DNA of 59,005 bases from Marisediminitalea oceani (lineage in GTDB: Bacteria; Pseudomonadota; Gammaproteobacteria; Enterobacterales; Alteromonadaceae), in NCBI RefSeq assembly GCF_003731635.1, contig NZ_RCUA01000046.1:1-59005 (forward strand), written 5' to 3'. The notes under the pieces are model-generated. The model did not search any database and was not told the DNA's origin. It saw only the letters and a list, made by a program, of their open reading frames with translations. Position 1 is the first letter of the stretch. Every line of letters begins with the position of its first letter. The translations under genes were made by a program, and so were the position numbers. Below, one piece after another: positions 41,793-52,133 of this stretch.

Positions 41793-43682
41793 TTAATGAC
41801 TCACCGAAATAGATTCATAATCAAATAAATCGAATAGAAGCTCTTCGCTTAGATAGGTCGCTGCTGGTTTACTCAAGTGGCCATAATCATAGGATATTAA
41901 TGTATCATCAAACTTTACTTTGCATCGACGAGAATCTTCTTCTGCTACGCACAGTTCTTTAATAACAGAGACATATGTAACACTATCAAAAGAGGCGAGT
42001 GTATTTGCCATTTTACGATCAGTACTTAAAACCCCTGGATCGAGTTTCTTATCGCTAAGGAATTCGCCCTGTCCTCCTTCACGAACATAAACCAAAGGTA
42101 CGGTTGGATACCATTGCGGAGTGGGTCCAATAACAATAATGTTCTCAACACCATTGCGCTTCAAAAATTCAATATTGCCGGGCCAATCAACAATTTCGTG
42201 TTTATTTTTCATCGCTATGACAACCGAAAGCGGCTTTTTTGCTGCTATGATATCTTTCGCTAAGGAATTGGACAGGTCACAAGCCTTGCGCAGTTTACTT
42301 GCATTGCCAACAGTTTGAGTAACCGTAGGTCGACATCCGGATGAAATTACCGTATCAACGCTTGTTCGTGCCTTTAAAAATGACTCAAAGCCAGCCGCAA
42401 TAGCCTCGGCATGCGAGTCTCCCCAAATTAATACACCTCTTATACCTTCATTCTTCGATACACAATGTTCAGGCAACACATATTCATCATTTGATTTCAA
42501 ATGAACGCTTAACCTACATGATTCCCTGGATTCAGAGCGGGCGGCATTATTTCTATCTTGCGAGTATTTCTGAATTAATTGATTAGATGGATCCGCAGAT
42601 TTTGCTCTTATAGATGAATCGCTTCCCGTAGCAAAAGGAGAAATAGAATTGGCAAATAATACCGTACTGGCGAAAACTGCGAATTTTGCATAATAAAGCC
42701 GTGAGCATTCAATGAATTTATAAGAAAGAAAGCCCAATATAAAAGAACAAACAATACCCAGCACATTATGGAACCATTGAACGGCAAAATTCTGATTATG
42801 TAAGAAAACGACAATTGGCCAATGCCATAAATAGATCGAATAAGACCACTTGCCGGTGTTTTCTACAGCATTCAGATTAAACAAACGTAACGAGGCAGAC
42901 TGAGGGTTTGCAATAACGAGCATCGCACCGATTATTGGCACTGCAGCATAGACACCCGGCCATCCATAATCAGATGAGAAAGCAAAGGCACTAAATGTAA
43001 TCAGTAAAATACCCAATAAACTCATCGAAGAGTGTTGCAGGCGCTTAGGTAAAGGGTAAAGAAATACAATCGCGCCCGCCAGCATTTGCCATGCTCTTGT
43101 GGGTAAAGAAAAATAGGCGGGATCAGGCCATATATCTGTGGCATACACTCCCAGTACAAAACTCGCCAACGCGCCAAGAAGAATTAAAATTTTTATTATT
43201 GTTCTTGTTAAGAGCCGAGCTAAAACAGCAATAAAGATGGGGTAAACAACATAAAACTGCCACTCTACTGACAATGACCACGTATGTAACAAATAGTTTT
43301 CATGGGCACTGGCAGAAAAATACCCAGCCTCCTGCCAGTACACTACATTTGAGTAAAATAATAACGATGAAAATAAATGCTTCAGATACTTCTGAAACTC
43401 AACGTCATAGAGTACATTCCAACAATAAATGGTCACTACTAATAACATTATTGTCAGTGCAGGGATTATTCGTTTAGCTCGAGCCAGGTAAAATTCCAGC
43501 AAACTGAATTGAGCTTTGTCTAGCCTGTCAAAAATAATTTTGGTCATTAAAAAACCAGAAATTACAAAAAACACATCAACACCGACAAAACCACCTTGCA
43601 TCCATGTAGGATCAAAATGAAAAATCACTACGGTAAACACGGCCAAGGCTCTCAAGCCATTAATATCTAACCTAAACTTCAT
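41793..43682 (-). CDS. OafA/YrhL-type acyltransferase with SGNH domain
   Basis: This is a 629-residue protein. The N-terminal acyltransferase-3 domain (about 1-340) has about ten membrane helices and opens LDINGLRALAVFTVVIFHF, with GVDVFFVISGF. A C-terminal SGNH esterase-like domain (about 400-625) holds the Ser in IWGDSHAEA and an Asp/His pair in SYDYGHLS. Such fused proteins O-acetylate surface polysaccharides or LPS O-antigen in many bacteria. The base composition is visibly more AT-rich than neighbouring genes, suggesting transfer. No other polysaccharide gene is adjacent. Confidence 0.92.
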   Translation of the reverse strand: MKFRLDINGLRALAVFTVVIFHFDPTWMQGGFVGVDVFFVISGFLMTKIIFDRLDKAQFSLLEFYLARAKRIIPALTIMLLVVTIYCWNVLYDVEFQKYLKHLFSSLLFYSNVVYWQEAGYFSASAHENYLLHTWSLSVEWQFYVVYPIFIAVLARLLTRTIIKILILLGALASFVLGVYATDIWPDPAYFSLPTRAWQMLAGAIVFLYPLPKRLQHSSMSLLGILLITFSAFAFSSDYGWPGVYAAVPIIGAMLVIANPQSASLRLFNLNAVENTGKWSYSIYLWHWPIVVFLHNQNFAVQWFHNVLGIVCSFILGFLSYKFIECSRLYYAKFAVFASTVLFANSISPFATGSDSSIRAKSADPSNQLIQKYSQDRNNAARSESRESCRLSVHLKSNDEYVLPEHCVSKNEGIRGVLIWGDSHAEAIAAGFESFLKARTSVDTVISSGCRPTVTQTVGNASKLRKACDLSNSLAKDIIAAKKPLSVVIAMKNKHEIVDWPGNIEFLKRNGVENIIVIGPTPQWYPTVPLVYVREGGQGEFLSDKKLDPGVLSTDRKMANTLASFDSVTYVSVIKELCVAEEDSRRCKVKFDDTLISYDYGHLSKPAATYLSEELLFDLFDYESISVSH

Positions 43683-44008
43683 TTAAAAACTACTCGCCTT
43701 GCCACAATTAATTACCATCGGTTATGTATTACACTGCTTAAATTATTACATAAGCCTGAATCTGCCAAGCTAAGATTCAACCAGGCGTAAATTAATGGTC
43801 TGCACTGTGATTTTGTTTCTCAATGAATATAAATGCGGCATTTCATGGAGTGAACAGATAGGAAATAACGTAGCTCTTTATCAGAAATAGGGAGCAACAG
43901 ATTTAAAGCAGATACTATTGCCAGTATCTAACTGTTTTTTCACCCTGGCTTGACCCTGCTTTCCTTACCATTGCTGAAATCAAAATGTTAGCAGAGGTGA
44001 AGAAAGCA
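43683..44008. other. AT-rich intergenic region, no gene seen
   Basis: These 326 bases separate the divergent acyltransferase and lipoprotein genes. No ORF, RNA gene or strong hairpin is visible. The AT-rich character continues from the acyltransferase into the first part of this region, then fades. Confidence 0.5.
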
Positions 44009-44434
44009 ATGACCCGAAATAATTATCGACTACTTAGCTTGCTCCTTTTAATGTCTACACTGACCGGTTTATTAGCCGGATGTGTGTCCAAATCAGCCAT
44101 GCCCGTAATCACTGATGATAAAGCTGCCACTGTTACTATCTATCGTTCCGATGAATTACAAGGCAGCCTGACCGATGTGTATATTGGTTGGGATGATGAG
44201 TACTTTATTTCACTGGCACCGCAGCAGCATACCCAACTGTTAGTAAACCCGGGGTTTAAAACCTTCAAAATTCGCGCTCATGCTGACTGGAGCAATGAGC
44301 TGGCCCTTGATTTAACACCACAACAAGAGGTATGCCTGATAGCCGAGGTGAATCCGCAAAATGTGGTGGGACTTAACTGGGTCGTGTCTGGCTACCGGCT
44401 GCGACAGCTGCCCTGTGAATCACTAACGCTCTAA
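44009..44434 (+). CDS. Small lipoprotein, DUF2846-like
   Basis: This is a 141-residue lipoprotein. I start at ATG 44009, after gaggtg (43994); an ATG eight codons earlier is possible. The signal LLSLLLLMSTLTGLLAG ends at a lipobox Cys. The mature part (VTIYRSDELQGSLTDVYIGWDDEYFISL, then HTQLLVNPGFKTFKI) matches the pattern of DUF2846-type beta-sandwich lipoproteins, whose role is unknown. The next gene begins 78 bp downstream in the same direction, so the two may be co-transcribed. Confidence 0.72.
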   Translation: MTRNNYRLLSLLLLMSTLTGLLAGCVSKSAMPVITDDKAATVTIYRSDELQGSLTDVYIGWDDEYFISLAPQQHTQLLVNPGFKTFKIRAHADWSNELALDLTPQQEVCLIAEVNPQNVVGLNWVVSGYRLRQLPCESLTL

Positions 44435-44512
44435 AGAGCGCCTGTTTCATTTACCATTAAAAAGCGGTAACTTATCTTTAACCAGCCACATGTGAACATT
44501 ACAAGGATTGTT

Positions 44513-45250
44513 ATGTCGGCCGTATCGGGATATTTGATTGCCGCTTTACTTAACCTGGCCAGTGTTACCCCGGCCTCCTACCAGCACCCGGCATTTTTGC
44601 ACAACCACTCCTCTGCCGTGGTTTCGCTGTACCAGACGCTCAGCCAATATAACAACAGCAAAACCGCCGCTTCAGAAGTCATCCAGCAAGTGAATAATCT
44701 GGTTGCATCAGGCCTTGAGTTAAAGCTTGCTGATATGGTGGTGATAAGTATGGCGATGCAAAGCGCGATCAACCATCAACCAGAGCAGGTTGAGCAAATT
44801 TATCTGTCGTTAAAGAGCCGTTACAAGCATTCCCGCACGTTAAGAAATTACTTTTTTAGTTGTACTTTGTCCGGTCGGCAAAAATTACGTTCAACCATAA
44901 AAGCCCTGCGTTACAGCTTGTCTATGCCAGACGAATTTGAGAAAGAATTGTCTTTTCTAGGCCATGCCTCTGATGATGAAGAACTGATGTCACTGGCTAA
45001 CGCGCGATACGGTGAAATCAGCTATGAATCAGTGTATCAGGCCTTTTTATATCGCGCTCTCACGAGTAAGACCCTGAAGCATCCGAATACCGTCGCACTG
45101 CTGTTACGCAACCTGGCTCTGGCCCATAACCAAATTGGCAGCAAGCATATCGAACGGCGCCTGATTGTACTTATCAGGGAGCTGGAAACAGAGAACGTTA
45201 TACCTCATTTAACCAACGGCCCTTCAGTATACAGCTACCTGACTCCGTAA
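44513..45250 (+). CDS. Exported helical protein of unknown function
   Basis: I do not recognise this 245-residue protein. A short signal sequence or anchor is likely (MSAVSGYLIAALLNLASVTPAS). The rest is predominantly helical with TPR-like features (VEQIYLSLKSRYKHSRTLRNYF, HPNTVALLLRNLALAHNQIG) but no catalytic motif. I start at ATG 44513, five bases after aagga; a GTG seven codons upstream is weaker. It ends 18 bp before the bidirectional terminator shared with rpsO. Confidence 0.7.
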   Translation: MSAVSGYLIAALLNLASVTPASYQHPAFLHNHSSAVVSLYQTLSQYNNSKTAASEVIQQVNNLVASGLELKLADMVVISMAMQSAINHQPEQVEQIYLSLKSRYKHSRTLRNYFFSCTLSGRQKLRSTIKALRYSLSMPDEFEKELSFLGHASDDEELMSLANARYGEISYESVYQAFLYRALTSKTLKHPNTVALLLRNLALAHNQIGSKHIERRLIVLIRELETENVIPHLTNGPSVYSYLTP

Positions 45251-45268
45251 TAATCACCGTTCAGATAC

Positions 45269-45296
45269 AAAAAAAGCGCCATACAGGCGCTTTTTT
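45269..45296. terminator. Bidirectional terminator, rpsO and unknown gene
   Basis: AAAAAAGCGCC and GGCGCTTTTTT pair around ataca. It lies between the convergent unknown gene and rpsO and has runs of A and T on both sides, so it can end both transcripts. Confidence 0.93.
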
Positions 45297-45314
45297 GCGT
45301 TGGTCAATCGCTGA

Positions 45315-45584
45315 TTAGCGACGCAGACCAAGACGTTTGATCAGATCAAGATAACGTTCTGCATTTTTACCTTTCAGGTAATCAAGCAGTTTACGGCGCT
45401 GGCTAACCATGCGCAGCAGACCACGACGTGAGTGGTGATCTTTCTTGTTTGATTTGAAGTGTGATTGCAGTTTGTTGATGTTGTGCGTTAACAGTGCAAC
45501 CTGTACTTCAGGTGAACCAGTATCACCTTCTTTAACGCCATATTCAGCAACGATGCCTGCGGTTTCTTCTTTAGTTAGTGACAT
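45315..45584 (-). CDS. rpsO: 30S ribosomal protein S15
   Basis: This is an 89-residue ribosomal protein S15. [20 protein letters not shown] and the RNA-binding segment [20 protein letters not shown] are intact, with length as in E. coli. It binds 16S rRNA at the three-way junction and in E. coli represses its own mRNA. It lies downstream of truB with a 107-bp gap that could hold a separate promoter. Confidence 0.99.
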   Translation of the reverse strand: MSLTKEETAGIVAEYGVKEGDTGSPEVQVALLTHNINKLQSHFKSNKKDHHSRRGLLRMVSQRRKLLDYLKGKNAERYLDLIKRLGLRR

Positions 45585-45691
45585 AATTTTCTCCTGTTTT
45601 TAAACCTGCCAGACCGATCACTAATTCAGTCCGACAAAACTGAGCGCGTATTATACTTGGCGTGGCCCCATGCGCAAGTGATTTTGCGCGT

Positions 45692-46675
45692 TTACGATTC
45701 TGCGCTGTAAACCACACTGCGTCTGGGCGCAACAAACACCTGATCAGCCGGGGCTTTTTGATCTTTAGGTGCGCAGACTCCCTCGCCGACGCCCAGAAAA
45801 CGGGCGGGAGTAGTGCTACTATCGTAAATACGATACTGCTGCCCTTCGGCAAGGTTATCAGTTTGCAATGGCGTTACACTCTGGCCATGCTGTAAGCGAT
45901 GTGTTTCAGCGGCGGATAGCTCAACAGCAGATAAGCTTTTTACAGCGGTGTCCATTGGTAATAACAGCGCATCGATAGCCTCGTACTCGCGCTCGGCAAT
46001 GTTCTGCTCCACCATCGCTTCGAGGGCTTCTACGGAAATCATATTCGGCGTAGGGTAATCTGCCACTTTGGTTCGATGTAGCCGGGTAACATAAGCCCCG
46101 CAGCCTAACTGCTGACCAATATCATCTACCAGTGAACGGATGTAAGTCCCCTTACTGCAACGCACCCGCATATCCACTTCAGGCAGCGCCATACGCGTAA
46201 TTTCCAGCTCAAAGATAGTGATATCCCTGGCTTCGCGGGGCACTTCAATGCCCTGTCTGGCGTAATGGTATAGTGGTTTACCCTGGTACTTAAGCGCCGA
46301 AAACATCGATGGCACCTGCTTGCTGCTGCCTAAGAACGACAAACACGCAGCGCGGACTTCTTCTTCACTGCACGAGACATCACGCTCTTCAACAATCTCG
46401 CCATCCGCATCAGACGTTGTAGTACGAATGCCAAGACGGGCAGTGACTTCGTACTCTTTATCGGCGTCGAGCAAATATTGAGAAAACTTGGTGGCTTCGC
46501 CTAAACACACCGGTAACATGCCGGTAGCCAGCGGATCGAGTGCACCGGTATGGCCGGCTTTTTGAGCCTGATATAACCAGCGCACTTTTTGTAAAATTTG
46601 GTTTGACGAACCGCCGAGGGGTTTATCAATTAACACAATGCCGTTTACTGCCCGGCCTTTGCGTTTTCTTGCCAT
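45692..46675 (-). CDS. truB: tRNA pseudouridine(55) synthase
   Basis: This 327-residue enzyme isomerises U55 of the tRNA T loop. It contains the catalytic motif [12 protein letters not shown] (Asp about 47), [14 protein letters not shown] and the RSLVDDIG segment, plus the C-terminal PUA domain. Length is close to the usual about 314. Its ATG is six bases from the rbfA stop, so the two are coupled in the translation-factor operon. Confidence 0.98.
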   Translation of the reverse strand: MARKRKGRAVNGIVLIDKPLGGSSNQILQKVRWLYQAQKAGHTGALDPLATGMLPVCLGEATKFSQYLLDADKEYEVTARLGIRTTTSDADGEIVEERDVSCSEEEVRAACLSFLGSSKQVPSMFSALKYQGKPLYHYARQGIEVPREARDITIFELEITRMALPEVDMRVRCSKGTYIRSLVDDIGQQLGCGAYVTRLHRTKVADYPTPNMISVEALEAMVEQNIAEREYEAIDALLLPMDTAVKSLSAVELSAAETHRLQHGQSVTPLQTDNLAEGQQYRIYDSSTTPARFLGVGEGVCAPKDQKAPADQVFVAPRRSVVYSAES

Positions 46676-46681
46676 GCCTGA

Positions 46682-47077
46682 TTATTCCTGCTCGTCGTCG
46701 TTATTCGACCGTTCTTTATCACGAGCGATAGTTTCACTCACCAGGTTAGATATACGCATGCCTTCTGTAATCGACTTGTCTTCAAAGAAATGCAGGTGCG
46801 GTACGGCACGCATGCGCAAGCGTTTAGCTAACAAACTGCGCAGAAAACCGGTGTTCTCGCCCAGCTGTTTCATTTGCGCTTTAGTTTCCTTTTCATCACT
46901 ATTATAAAAAGTGATAAAAATTTTGGCATGCGCCAGATCCCGGGAGACCTCCACATCAGAAAGCGTAATGAAGGGCAGGTTTCCTACCCGGTGCTTATAT
47001 TCATTTTGCAGCAAACTGGCCACTTCTTTGTGGATTTGCTGGGCAACCCGATCAGTTCGAGAAAATTCCCGAGCCAT
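46682..47077 (-). CDS. rbfA: 30S ribosome-binding factor A
   Basis: This is a 131-residue KH-type protein needed for 30S maturation and cold adaptation. RTDRVAQQIHKEVASLLQ at the start and FLRSLLAKRLRMRAVPHLHFFED near the end are typical. The C-terminal dozen residues are acidic and polar, as usual. It lies between infB and truB in the standard order. Confidence 0.97.
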   Translation of the reverse strand: MAREFSRTDRVAQQIHKEVASLLQNEYKHRVGNLPFITLSDVEVSRDLAHAKIFITFYNSDEKETKAQMKQLGENTGFLRSLLAKRLRMRAVPHLHFFEDKSITEGMRISNLVSETIARDKERSNNDDEQE

Positions 47078-47141
47078 AGTTACTCTCCTCTGTTTTGCAA
47101 TCTGCCCTGCTTTTAGTGTAGCGGACTATTGCACAGACAAA

Positions 47142-47165
47142 AGCGGGGGCTTCAGAGCCCCCGCT
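47142..47165. terminator. Hairpin between infB and rbfA
   Basis: AGCGGGGGCT and AGCCCCCGCT pair perfectly around a tcag loop in the 110-bp infB-rbfA gap. On the minus strand only four T follow, so it is likely a partial terminator or mRNA-processing hairpin within the operon. Confidence 0.6.
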
Positions 47166-47187
47166 ATACTTTAGTTATTCGCTGAGC

Positions 47188-49797
47188 TTAGATTTCACGT
47201 TTAACTTCAACTACCTGGAAGACCTCGATTTGGTCGCCCACTTTTACGTCGTTGTAGTTTTTAACGCCGATACCACATTCCATACCGTTACGAACTTCCT
47301 GAACGTCGTCTTTAAAGCGACGCAGGGATTCAAGCTCACCTTCATAAATAACCACGTTTTCACGCAGTACGCGAATTGGGTTACTACGTTTAACAGTACC
47401 TTCAGTTACCATACAACCGGCAATCGCGCCCAGTTTCGGTGACTTGAATACATCACGTACTTCAGCAAGACCCATGATTTCCTGTTTGAATTCTGGTGCC
47501 AGCATACCACTCATGGCCGCTTTAACTTCATCAATCAGGTCATAGATAACGCTGTAGTAACGTAAGTCGATTTCTTCCGCTTCAATCACGCGACGTGCTG
47601 TTGCATCGGCACGAACGTTAAAGCCCACCACGATAGCACTTGATGCTGCCGCCAGGCTGGCGTCGGTTTCAGTAATACCACCTACACCGCTACCTACGAT
47701 ATTCACTTTAACTTCACTGGTAGACAGTTTGGTCAGTGACTCAGAAATCGCCTCAACAGAACCTTGTACGTCAGCTTTCAGTACAACGTTCAGCTCGCTT
47801 ACGTCACCGGCTTCCATGTTAGCAAACATGTTTTCCAGCTTGGCTTTCTGCTGACGGGCAAGTTTCAGCTCACGTTTCTTCTGATGACGTTTACCGGCCA
47901 CTTCACGCGCCTTACGCTCATCCTGGACTACCAGCGCGTCTTCACCCGCTACCGGTACACCAGAAAGACCCAGGATCTCTACTGGCGTTGACGGACCGGC
48001 CACTTTTACATCGTTACCGTTCTCATCACGCATGGCACGAACACGACCGTATTCTTCACCACACAACAGGATATCACCTGCTTTAACTTCGCCTTCCTGA
48101 ACCAGTACCGAGGCAATCGGGCCGCGGCCTTTATCCAGGCGGGACTCAACTACAATACCGCGGCCAGGGCCGGTTGGCGTTGCTTTAAGATCCAGTACTT
48201 CAGCTTGCAGAGAGATAGCTTCCAGCAGTTCATCAACGCCCATACCGGTTTTGGCTGATACGTTTACAAACTGGTGCTCACCGCCCCACTCTTCAGAGAT
48301 AACTTCCAGCTGCGACAGTTCGGTTTTAACCCGATCCGGATCCGCAGATTCTTTATCCATCTTGTTCACAGCAATGATCAGTGGTACCCCTGCTGCACGA
48401 CTGTGCTGAACCGCTTCTTTAGTCTGCGGCATAACACCATCGTCTGCGGCAACAACCAGTACAACAATATCCGTTGCTGTAGCACCACGTGCACGCATGG
48501 CCGTAAAGGCGGCGTGTCCGGGTGTATCCAGGAACGTGATCTTACCGCCGTCAGTTTCTACACTGTAAGCACCAATGTGCTGGGTAATACCACCCGCTTC
48601 ACCGGCCGCCACTTTGGCGCGACGAATGTAGTCAAGCAGTGAGGTTTTACCGTGGTCAACGTGACCCATGATGGTTACTACCGGCGCACGGGTGGTTTTA
48701 TCACCATTGCCGGAGCCTGCTAACAACTCGTCTTCTAAGGCGTTGTCATTAACCAGTTCATATTTATGACCCATCTCTTCCACTACCAGTACAGCAGTGT
48801 CCTGATCCAGCACCTGGTTAATGGTTGCCATTTCGCCCATTTTCATCATGGCCTTAATGACTTCCTGCACCTTAATTGCCAGACGGCTGGCGAGTTCGCC
48901 TACCGTGATGGTTGAGCCCAGTTTGACCACACGCTCAACTGGCGCGGCCGGCTTGTTAAAGCCTTGCTTCAGGCTTTCACTGGCTTTCTTGTTCGGTTTC
49001 TTGCGACGACGTGAAGAACGCTCGACCTGCATATCTTCTTCGTCTTCCGCTTCCTGAGCGTAACGGTTTGAATGCATGTGCACCTCTTCGGCTTCAGCTT
49101 TCTTACGGCGCTCTTCTTCTTCTTTCCAGCGACGTTCGTTTTCTTCAGCCAGTTTACGCGCTTCTTCAGCGGCTTTTTTCGCGTCTTCTTCCAGTTTACG
49201 CTGCGCTTCTTCTTCCTGCTGCTTGCGTAAACGCTCTTCTTCCTGACGCGCTTCTTCCTGTTCTTTTAACTCTTCTTCTGACAGCTCAGACTCAGCTTCT
49301 GCGCGAGCAGCGGCTTCCTGTTTGGCTTTTTCAGCACGGCGAGCTTTCTCTTCTTCCGCCGCTTTACGGGCTTCTTCCGCCTTACGAGCTTTTTCTTCGG
49401 CCGCTTTACGGGCTTCCTCAGCCGCTTTTTCTTCTGCTTCGCGCTTCAGACGGGCTTCTTCTTCGCGGCGCTTGGCTTCTTCTTCTGCCTGACGTTGCTC
49501 TTCAATGTCCGTACGTTTCACGTAGGTACGCTTCTTACGAACTTCAACTTTGACTTCTTTCGACTTACCTAAGCTTAACGTGCTGGTTGTTTTACGTTGC
49601 AACGTCATTTTCTTAGGTTCACCACCATTGGTGCCACCGTGCTGTTTGCTCAGGTGGTCCAGTAGTTTGCGTTTCTCATCTTCAGTCACGTTCTCACCGG
49701 CGGCTTTTTTAATGCCGGCGTCGCTAAACTGACTCACTAACCGGTCAACGCTAGTCCCGATATCACTGGCGAGTTTTTCAATGGATACATCTGCCAT
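47188..49797 (-). CDS. infB: Translation initiation factor IF-2
   Basis: This is an 869-residue IF-2. The N-terminal domain is followed by a long charged, KEA-rich linker (about 85-240) and a second IF2_N module near 290-345. The GTPase domain is at about 376-530 ([29 protein letters not shown]), with domains II-IV to the end. The factor recruits fMet-tRNA to the 30S subunit. The extended charged region produces long false ORFs on the opposite strand. It is preceded by nusA with a 24-bp gap. Confidence 0.99.
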   Translation of the reverse strand: MADVSIEKLASDIGTSVDRLVSQFSDAGIKKAAGENVTEDEKRKLLDHLSKQHGGTNGGEPKKMTLQRKTTSTLSLGKSKEVKVEVRKKRTYVKRTDIEEQRQAEEEAKRREEEARLKREAEEKAAEEARKAAEEKARKAEEARKAAEEEKARRAEKAKQEAAARAEAESELSEEELKEQEEARQEEERLRKQQEEEAQRKLEEDAKKAAEEARKLAEENERRWKEEEERRKKAEAEEVHMHSNRYAQEAEDEEDMQVERSSRRRKKPNKKASESLKQGFNKPAAPVERVVKLGSTITVGELASRLAIKVQEVIKAMMKMGEMATINQVLDQDTAVLVVEEMGHKYELVNDNALEDELLAGSGNGDKTTRAPVVTIMGHVDHGKTSLLDYIRRAKVAAGEAGGITQHIGAYSVETDGGKITFLDTPGHAAFTAMRARGATATDIVVLVVAADDGVMPQTKEAVQHSRAAGVPLIIAVNKMDKESADPDRVKTELSQLEVISEEWGGEHQFVNVSAKTGMGVDELLEAISLQAEVLDLKATPTGPGRGIVVESRLDKGRGPIASVLVQEGEVKAGDILLCGEEYGRVRAMRDENGNDVKVAGPSTPVEILGLSGVPVAGEDALVVQDERKAREVAGKRHQKKRELKLARQQKAKLENMFANMEAGDVSELNVVLKADVQGSVEAISESLTKLSTSEVKVNIVGSGVGGITETDASLAAASSAIVVGFNVRADATARRVIEAEEIDLRYYSVIYDLIDEVKAAMSGMLAPEFKQEIMGLAEVRDVFKSPKLGAIAGCMVTEGTVKRSNPIRVLRENVVIYEGELESLRRFKDDVQEVRNGMECGIGVKNYNDVKVGDQIEVFQVVEVKREI

Positions 49798-49821
49798 TAC
49801 GCGTTTTTCCCCTTGTCGACC

Positions 49822-51315
49822 TTATTCTTCGTTGAACCAGACTTTGTTTCGTGCAGCCATAATCAATGCACCGGCTTTCTCTTCGTCCAGTCCTTCTACA
49901 TCACTGATATCATCGGTGCCCTGTTCAGCCAGCGCTTCTAAATCGATGATACCTCTACTTGCCAGAACGTACGCCAGGTGCTTGTCCATACCTTCAAGGT
50001 TCAGCAATTCCTCGGTGGGTTCTGAGCTCTCAAGCGATTCCTCGTTGGCTAGCGCCTGAGTGGTCAGTGCTGCACGTGCACGATTACGTAATTCTTCAAC
50101 GGTATCTTCATCAAGGCCGTCAATGGCCAATAATTCGCTGACTGGCACATAGGCAACTTCTTCTAATGAAGTGAAGCCTTCCTCAACCAAGACACTTGCG
50201 AAGTCTTCGTCGATGTCCAGACCGTTAACAAATACCGCCAGAACCCTTTCGTTTTCTGCCTGGTGTTTCTGGTTCAAATCTTCAATGGTCATTACGTTCA
50301 GTTCCCAGCCAGTCAATTGACTTGCCAGACGAACGTTCTGTCCACTCCGACCGATAGCCTGAGCCAGGTTATCGGCTTCTACTGCTACTTCCATGGTATG
50401 CGTGTCTTCATCAACCACAATGGATGCAACTTCTGCAGGTGCCATTGCGTTGATAACAAATTGCGCCGGGTTTTCATCCCATAACACAATATCGACTCTT
50501 TCTCCGCCCAGCTCACCAGATACTGCCTGTACCCGTGAACCACGCATGCCTACACAGGCACCAACCGGATCAAGACGCTTATCGTTGGTCTTAACCGCGA
50601 TTTTGGCCCGTGAGCCAGGATCCCGTGCGGCGGATTTAATTTCTAATGTTTCTTCAGCGATTTCTGGTACTTCCAGACGGAACAGTTCAACCAGCATCTC
50701 CGGATGAGTACGGCTAACGAACAGTTGCGCACCGCGTGCTTCAGGACGGATTACATAAAGTAAACCACGTACCCGATCGCCCGGACGGAAAGTTTCGCGA
50801 GGTAACATATCATCACGGTATATAACGCCTTCAGCGTTGTTACCCAAATCGATGATTATGTTGTCACGATTTACTTTTTTAACGGTACCGGTTACCAATT
50901 CGCCAACTTTATCTTCATATTCGGCAACCATTTGTGCACGCTCTGCTTCACGCACTTTCTGCACAATGACCTGCTTAGCAGTTTGGGTGGTAATACGGTC
51001 AAAGGCGATTGATTCAATCTGCTCTTCTACGTAATCACCCACCTCAATCTCAGGCTCATCAATTTGCGCCGCAGAAAGGGTAAGTTCGGCAAACGGGTTT
51101 TCCTGTTCCTGATCATCAGGAATTACCAGCCAACGGCGGAAAGTATCAAAATCGCCGGTTTCGCGATTAATGCTTACGCGTACTTCAATTTCGCCTTCGT
51201 TTTTCTTTTTTGTGGCACTTGCAATGGCAAATTCTAACGCCTCAAAAATCTTTTCTCTTGGCACTTGTTTTTCATTAGAAACGGCTTCTGCCACTAACAA
51301 AATTTCTTTATTCAT
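49822..51315 (-). CDS. nusA: Transcription termination/antitermination protein NusA
   Basis: This 497-residue protein is of the standard gammaproteobacterial length. The N-terminal RNA polymerase-binding domain, S1 domain (about 135-200, [22 protein letters not shown]), two KH domains (about 230-345, [21 protein letters not shown], then [13 protein letters not shown]) and two C-terminal acidic repeats (about 355-420 and 435-490) are all present. It modulates pausing, termination and antitermination. It follows rimP by 48 bp. Confidence 0.99.
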   Translation of the reverse strand: MNKEILLVAEAVSNEKQVPREKIFEALEFAIASATKKKNEGEIEVRVSINRETGDFDTFRRWLVIPDDQEQENPFAELTLSAAQIDEPEIEVGDYVEEQIESIAFDRITTQTAKQVIVQKVREAERAQMVAEYEDKVGELVTGTVKKVNRDNIIIDLGNNAEGVIYRDDMLPRETFRPGDRVRGLLYVIRPEARGAQLFVSRTHPEMLVELFRLEVPEIAEETLEIKSAARDPGSRAKIAVKTNDKRLDPVGACVGMRGSRVQAVSGELGGERVDIVLWDENPAQFVINAMAPAEVASIVVDEDTHTMEVAVEADNLAQAIGRSGQNVRLASQLTGWELNVMTIEDLNQKHQAENERVLAVFVNGLDIDEDFASVLVEEGFTSLEEVAYVPVSELLAIDGLDEDTVEELRNRARAALTTQALANEESLESSEPTEELLNLEGMDKHLAYVLASRGIIDLEALAEQGTDDISDVEGLDEEKAGALIMAARNKVWFNEE

Positions 51316-51363
51316 TTTTGCCTCACTGGTTGCATGCGGCTGGGCATGCAGTTTTATTCCGTA

Positions 51364-51822
51364 TTATTCGAATGTTGGAACCAAATTACCTTTTTCAATC
51401 CCGCTGACCGGCAAATTAAATTGCTCGCCATCGACCTCGACAGTTAACGTGCCATTTTCACACGCCAGTAATTTCCCCTTGAAATTGCGTCGGTTATCCA
51501 ACGGCAATGCCATTCTGACAGCGACGGTTTCGCCCACCACCTGTGCATAGTGCGCCTCTTTAAATAAAGGGCGATCCATACCTGGCGATGAGACTTCTAA
51601 GTTGTATTCAGTATTGATTGGATCTTCCACATCCAGGACCGCACTGACCTGATGGCTGACATCCGCACAATCATCTACGTTGATGCCATTCTCATGATCA
51701 ATGTAAACCCGCAGGATTGAATGTTTTCCGGCGCGGACAAACTCCACACCCAGTAATTCAAACCCCAATGCTTCTACCGCCGGATTCAACATTTCGCTTA
51801 AACGTTGCTCTAGCTTTGACAA
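51364..51822 (-). CDS. rimP: Ribosome maturation factor RimP
   Basis: The protein is 152 residues, the normal length of RimP. I start at a TTG (51822) because GGAGG lies six bases upstream and [20 protein letters not shown] is where homologues begin. An upstream frame opening at an ATG (51969) would add 49 residues that include the leader terminator and is not credible. Conserved features are [27 protein letters not shown] and [14 protein letters not shown]. It acts in 30S assembly. TTG may keep its translation low relative to nusA and infB. Confidence 0.96.
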   Translation of the reverse strand: MSKLEQRLSEMLNPAVEALGFELLGVEFVRAGKHSILRVYIDHENGINVDDCADVSHQVSAVLDVEDPINTEYNLEVSSPGMDRPLFKEAHYAQVVGETVAVRMALPLDNRRNFKGKLLACENGTLTVEVDGEQFNLPVSGIEKGNLVPTFE

Positions 51823-51910
51823 TCCAAACCTCCAAAAACGAAAAAAGGGCATAATGCCCAATATACTGATACCTTGCTCGGTATCGCTTTGTGCGTGAGA
51901 CCGAGCTAAC

Positions 51911-51938
51911 AAAAAGCCCCGATTAAACGGGGCTTTTT
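51911..51938 (-). terminator. Terminator-type hairpin in the rimP leader (attenuator)
   Basis: AAAAAGCCCC and GGGGCTTTTT pair perfectly around a seven-to-eight-base loop. It stands about 90 bases before the rimP start on the minus strand and 130 bases downstream of the promoter, so it should end part of the transcripts before the operon. Confidence 0.8.
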
Positions 51939-52067
51939 GCAGTAAAAATTCGGTCCCTTTTGCCCACATCAGGCAAGGTTACTATTGGTGCAATACAACA
52001 ATAAAAACCCGTAAGGCGTAGGTGCTGGTAATCACTAATTACCGGTACCAGCCATAATCTGACACGC

Positions 52068-52096
52068 ATTATACTGCCTGCTTGTTGATTTAGCAA
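52068..52096 (-). promoter_or_regulatory. Sigma-70 promoter of rimP-nusA-infB
   Basis: On the minus strand TTGCTA (52096-52091) and a perfect TATAAT (52073-52068) are separated by exactly 17 bases, and an AT-containing region precedes the -35. Start of transcription is expected near 52060. Confidence 0.8.
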
Positions 52097-52133
52097 CCGG
52101 CAATCCAGCTTCAGGTCAGATTGTCACGATAAT

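Larger units (their letters stand above)
51823..52133 (-). promoter_or_regulatory. Leader region of the rimP-nusA-infB operon
   Basis: About 240 bases of untranslated leader separate the inferred start of transcription (near 52060) from the rimP start. It contains a stem built on gctggtaccggtaat and attaccagc (about 51995-52055 region), a perfect terminator-type hairpin at 51911-51938 and smaller stems (gatacc/ggtatc, gggcat/atgccc). Read-through of the hairpin is needed for rimP-nusA-infB expression, which suggests attenuation, possibly by NusA itself. No ORF is seen in it. Confidence 0.65.

Noticed and set aside
49011..49553. 180-codon plus-strand ORF opposite infB, Leu-rich
   Set aside because: It is the mirror of the repetitive charged linker of IF-2 (GAA/GCG-rich codons read as TTC/CGC on the other strand), a known source of false ORFs.
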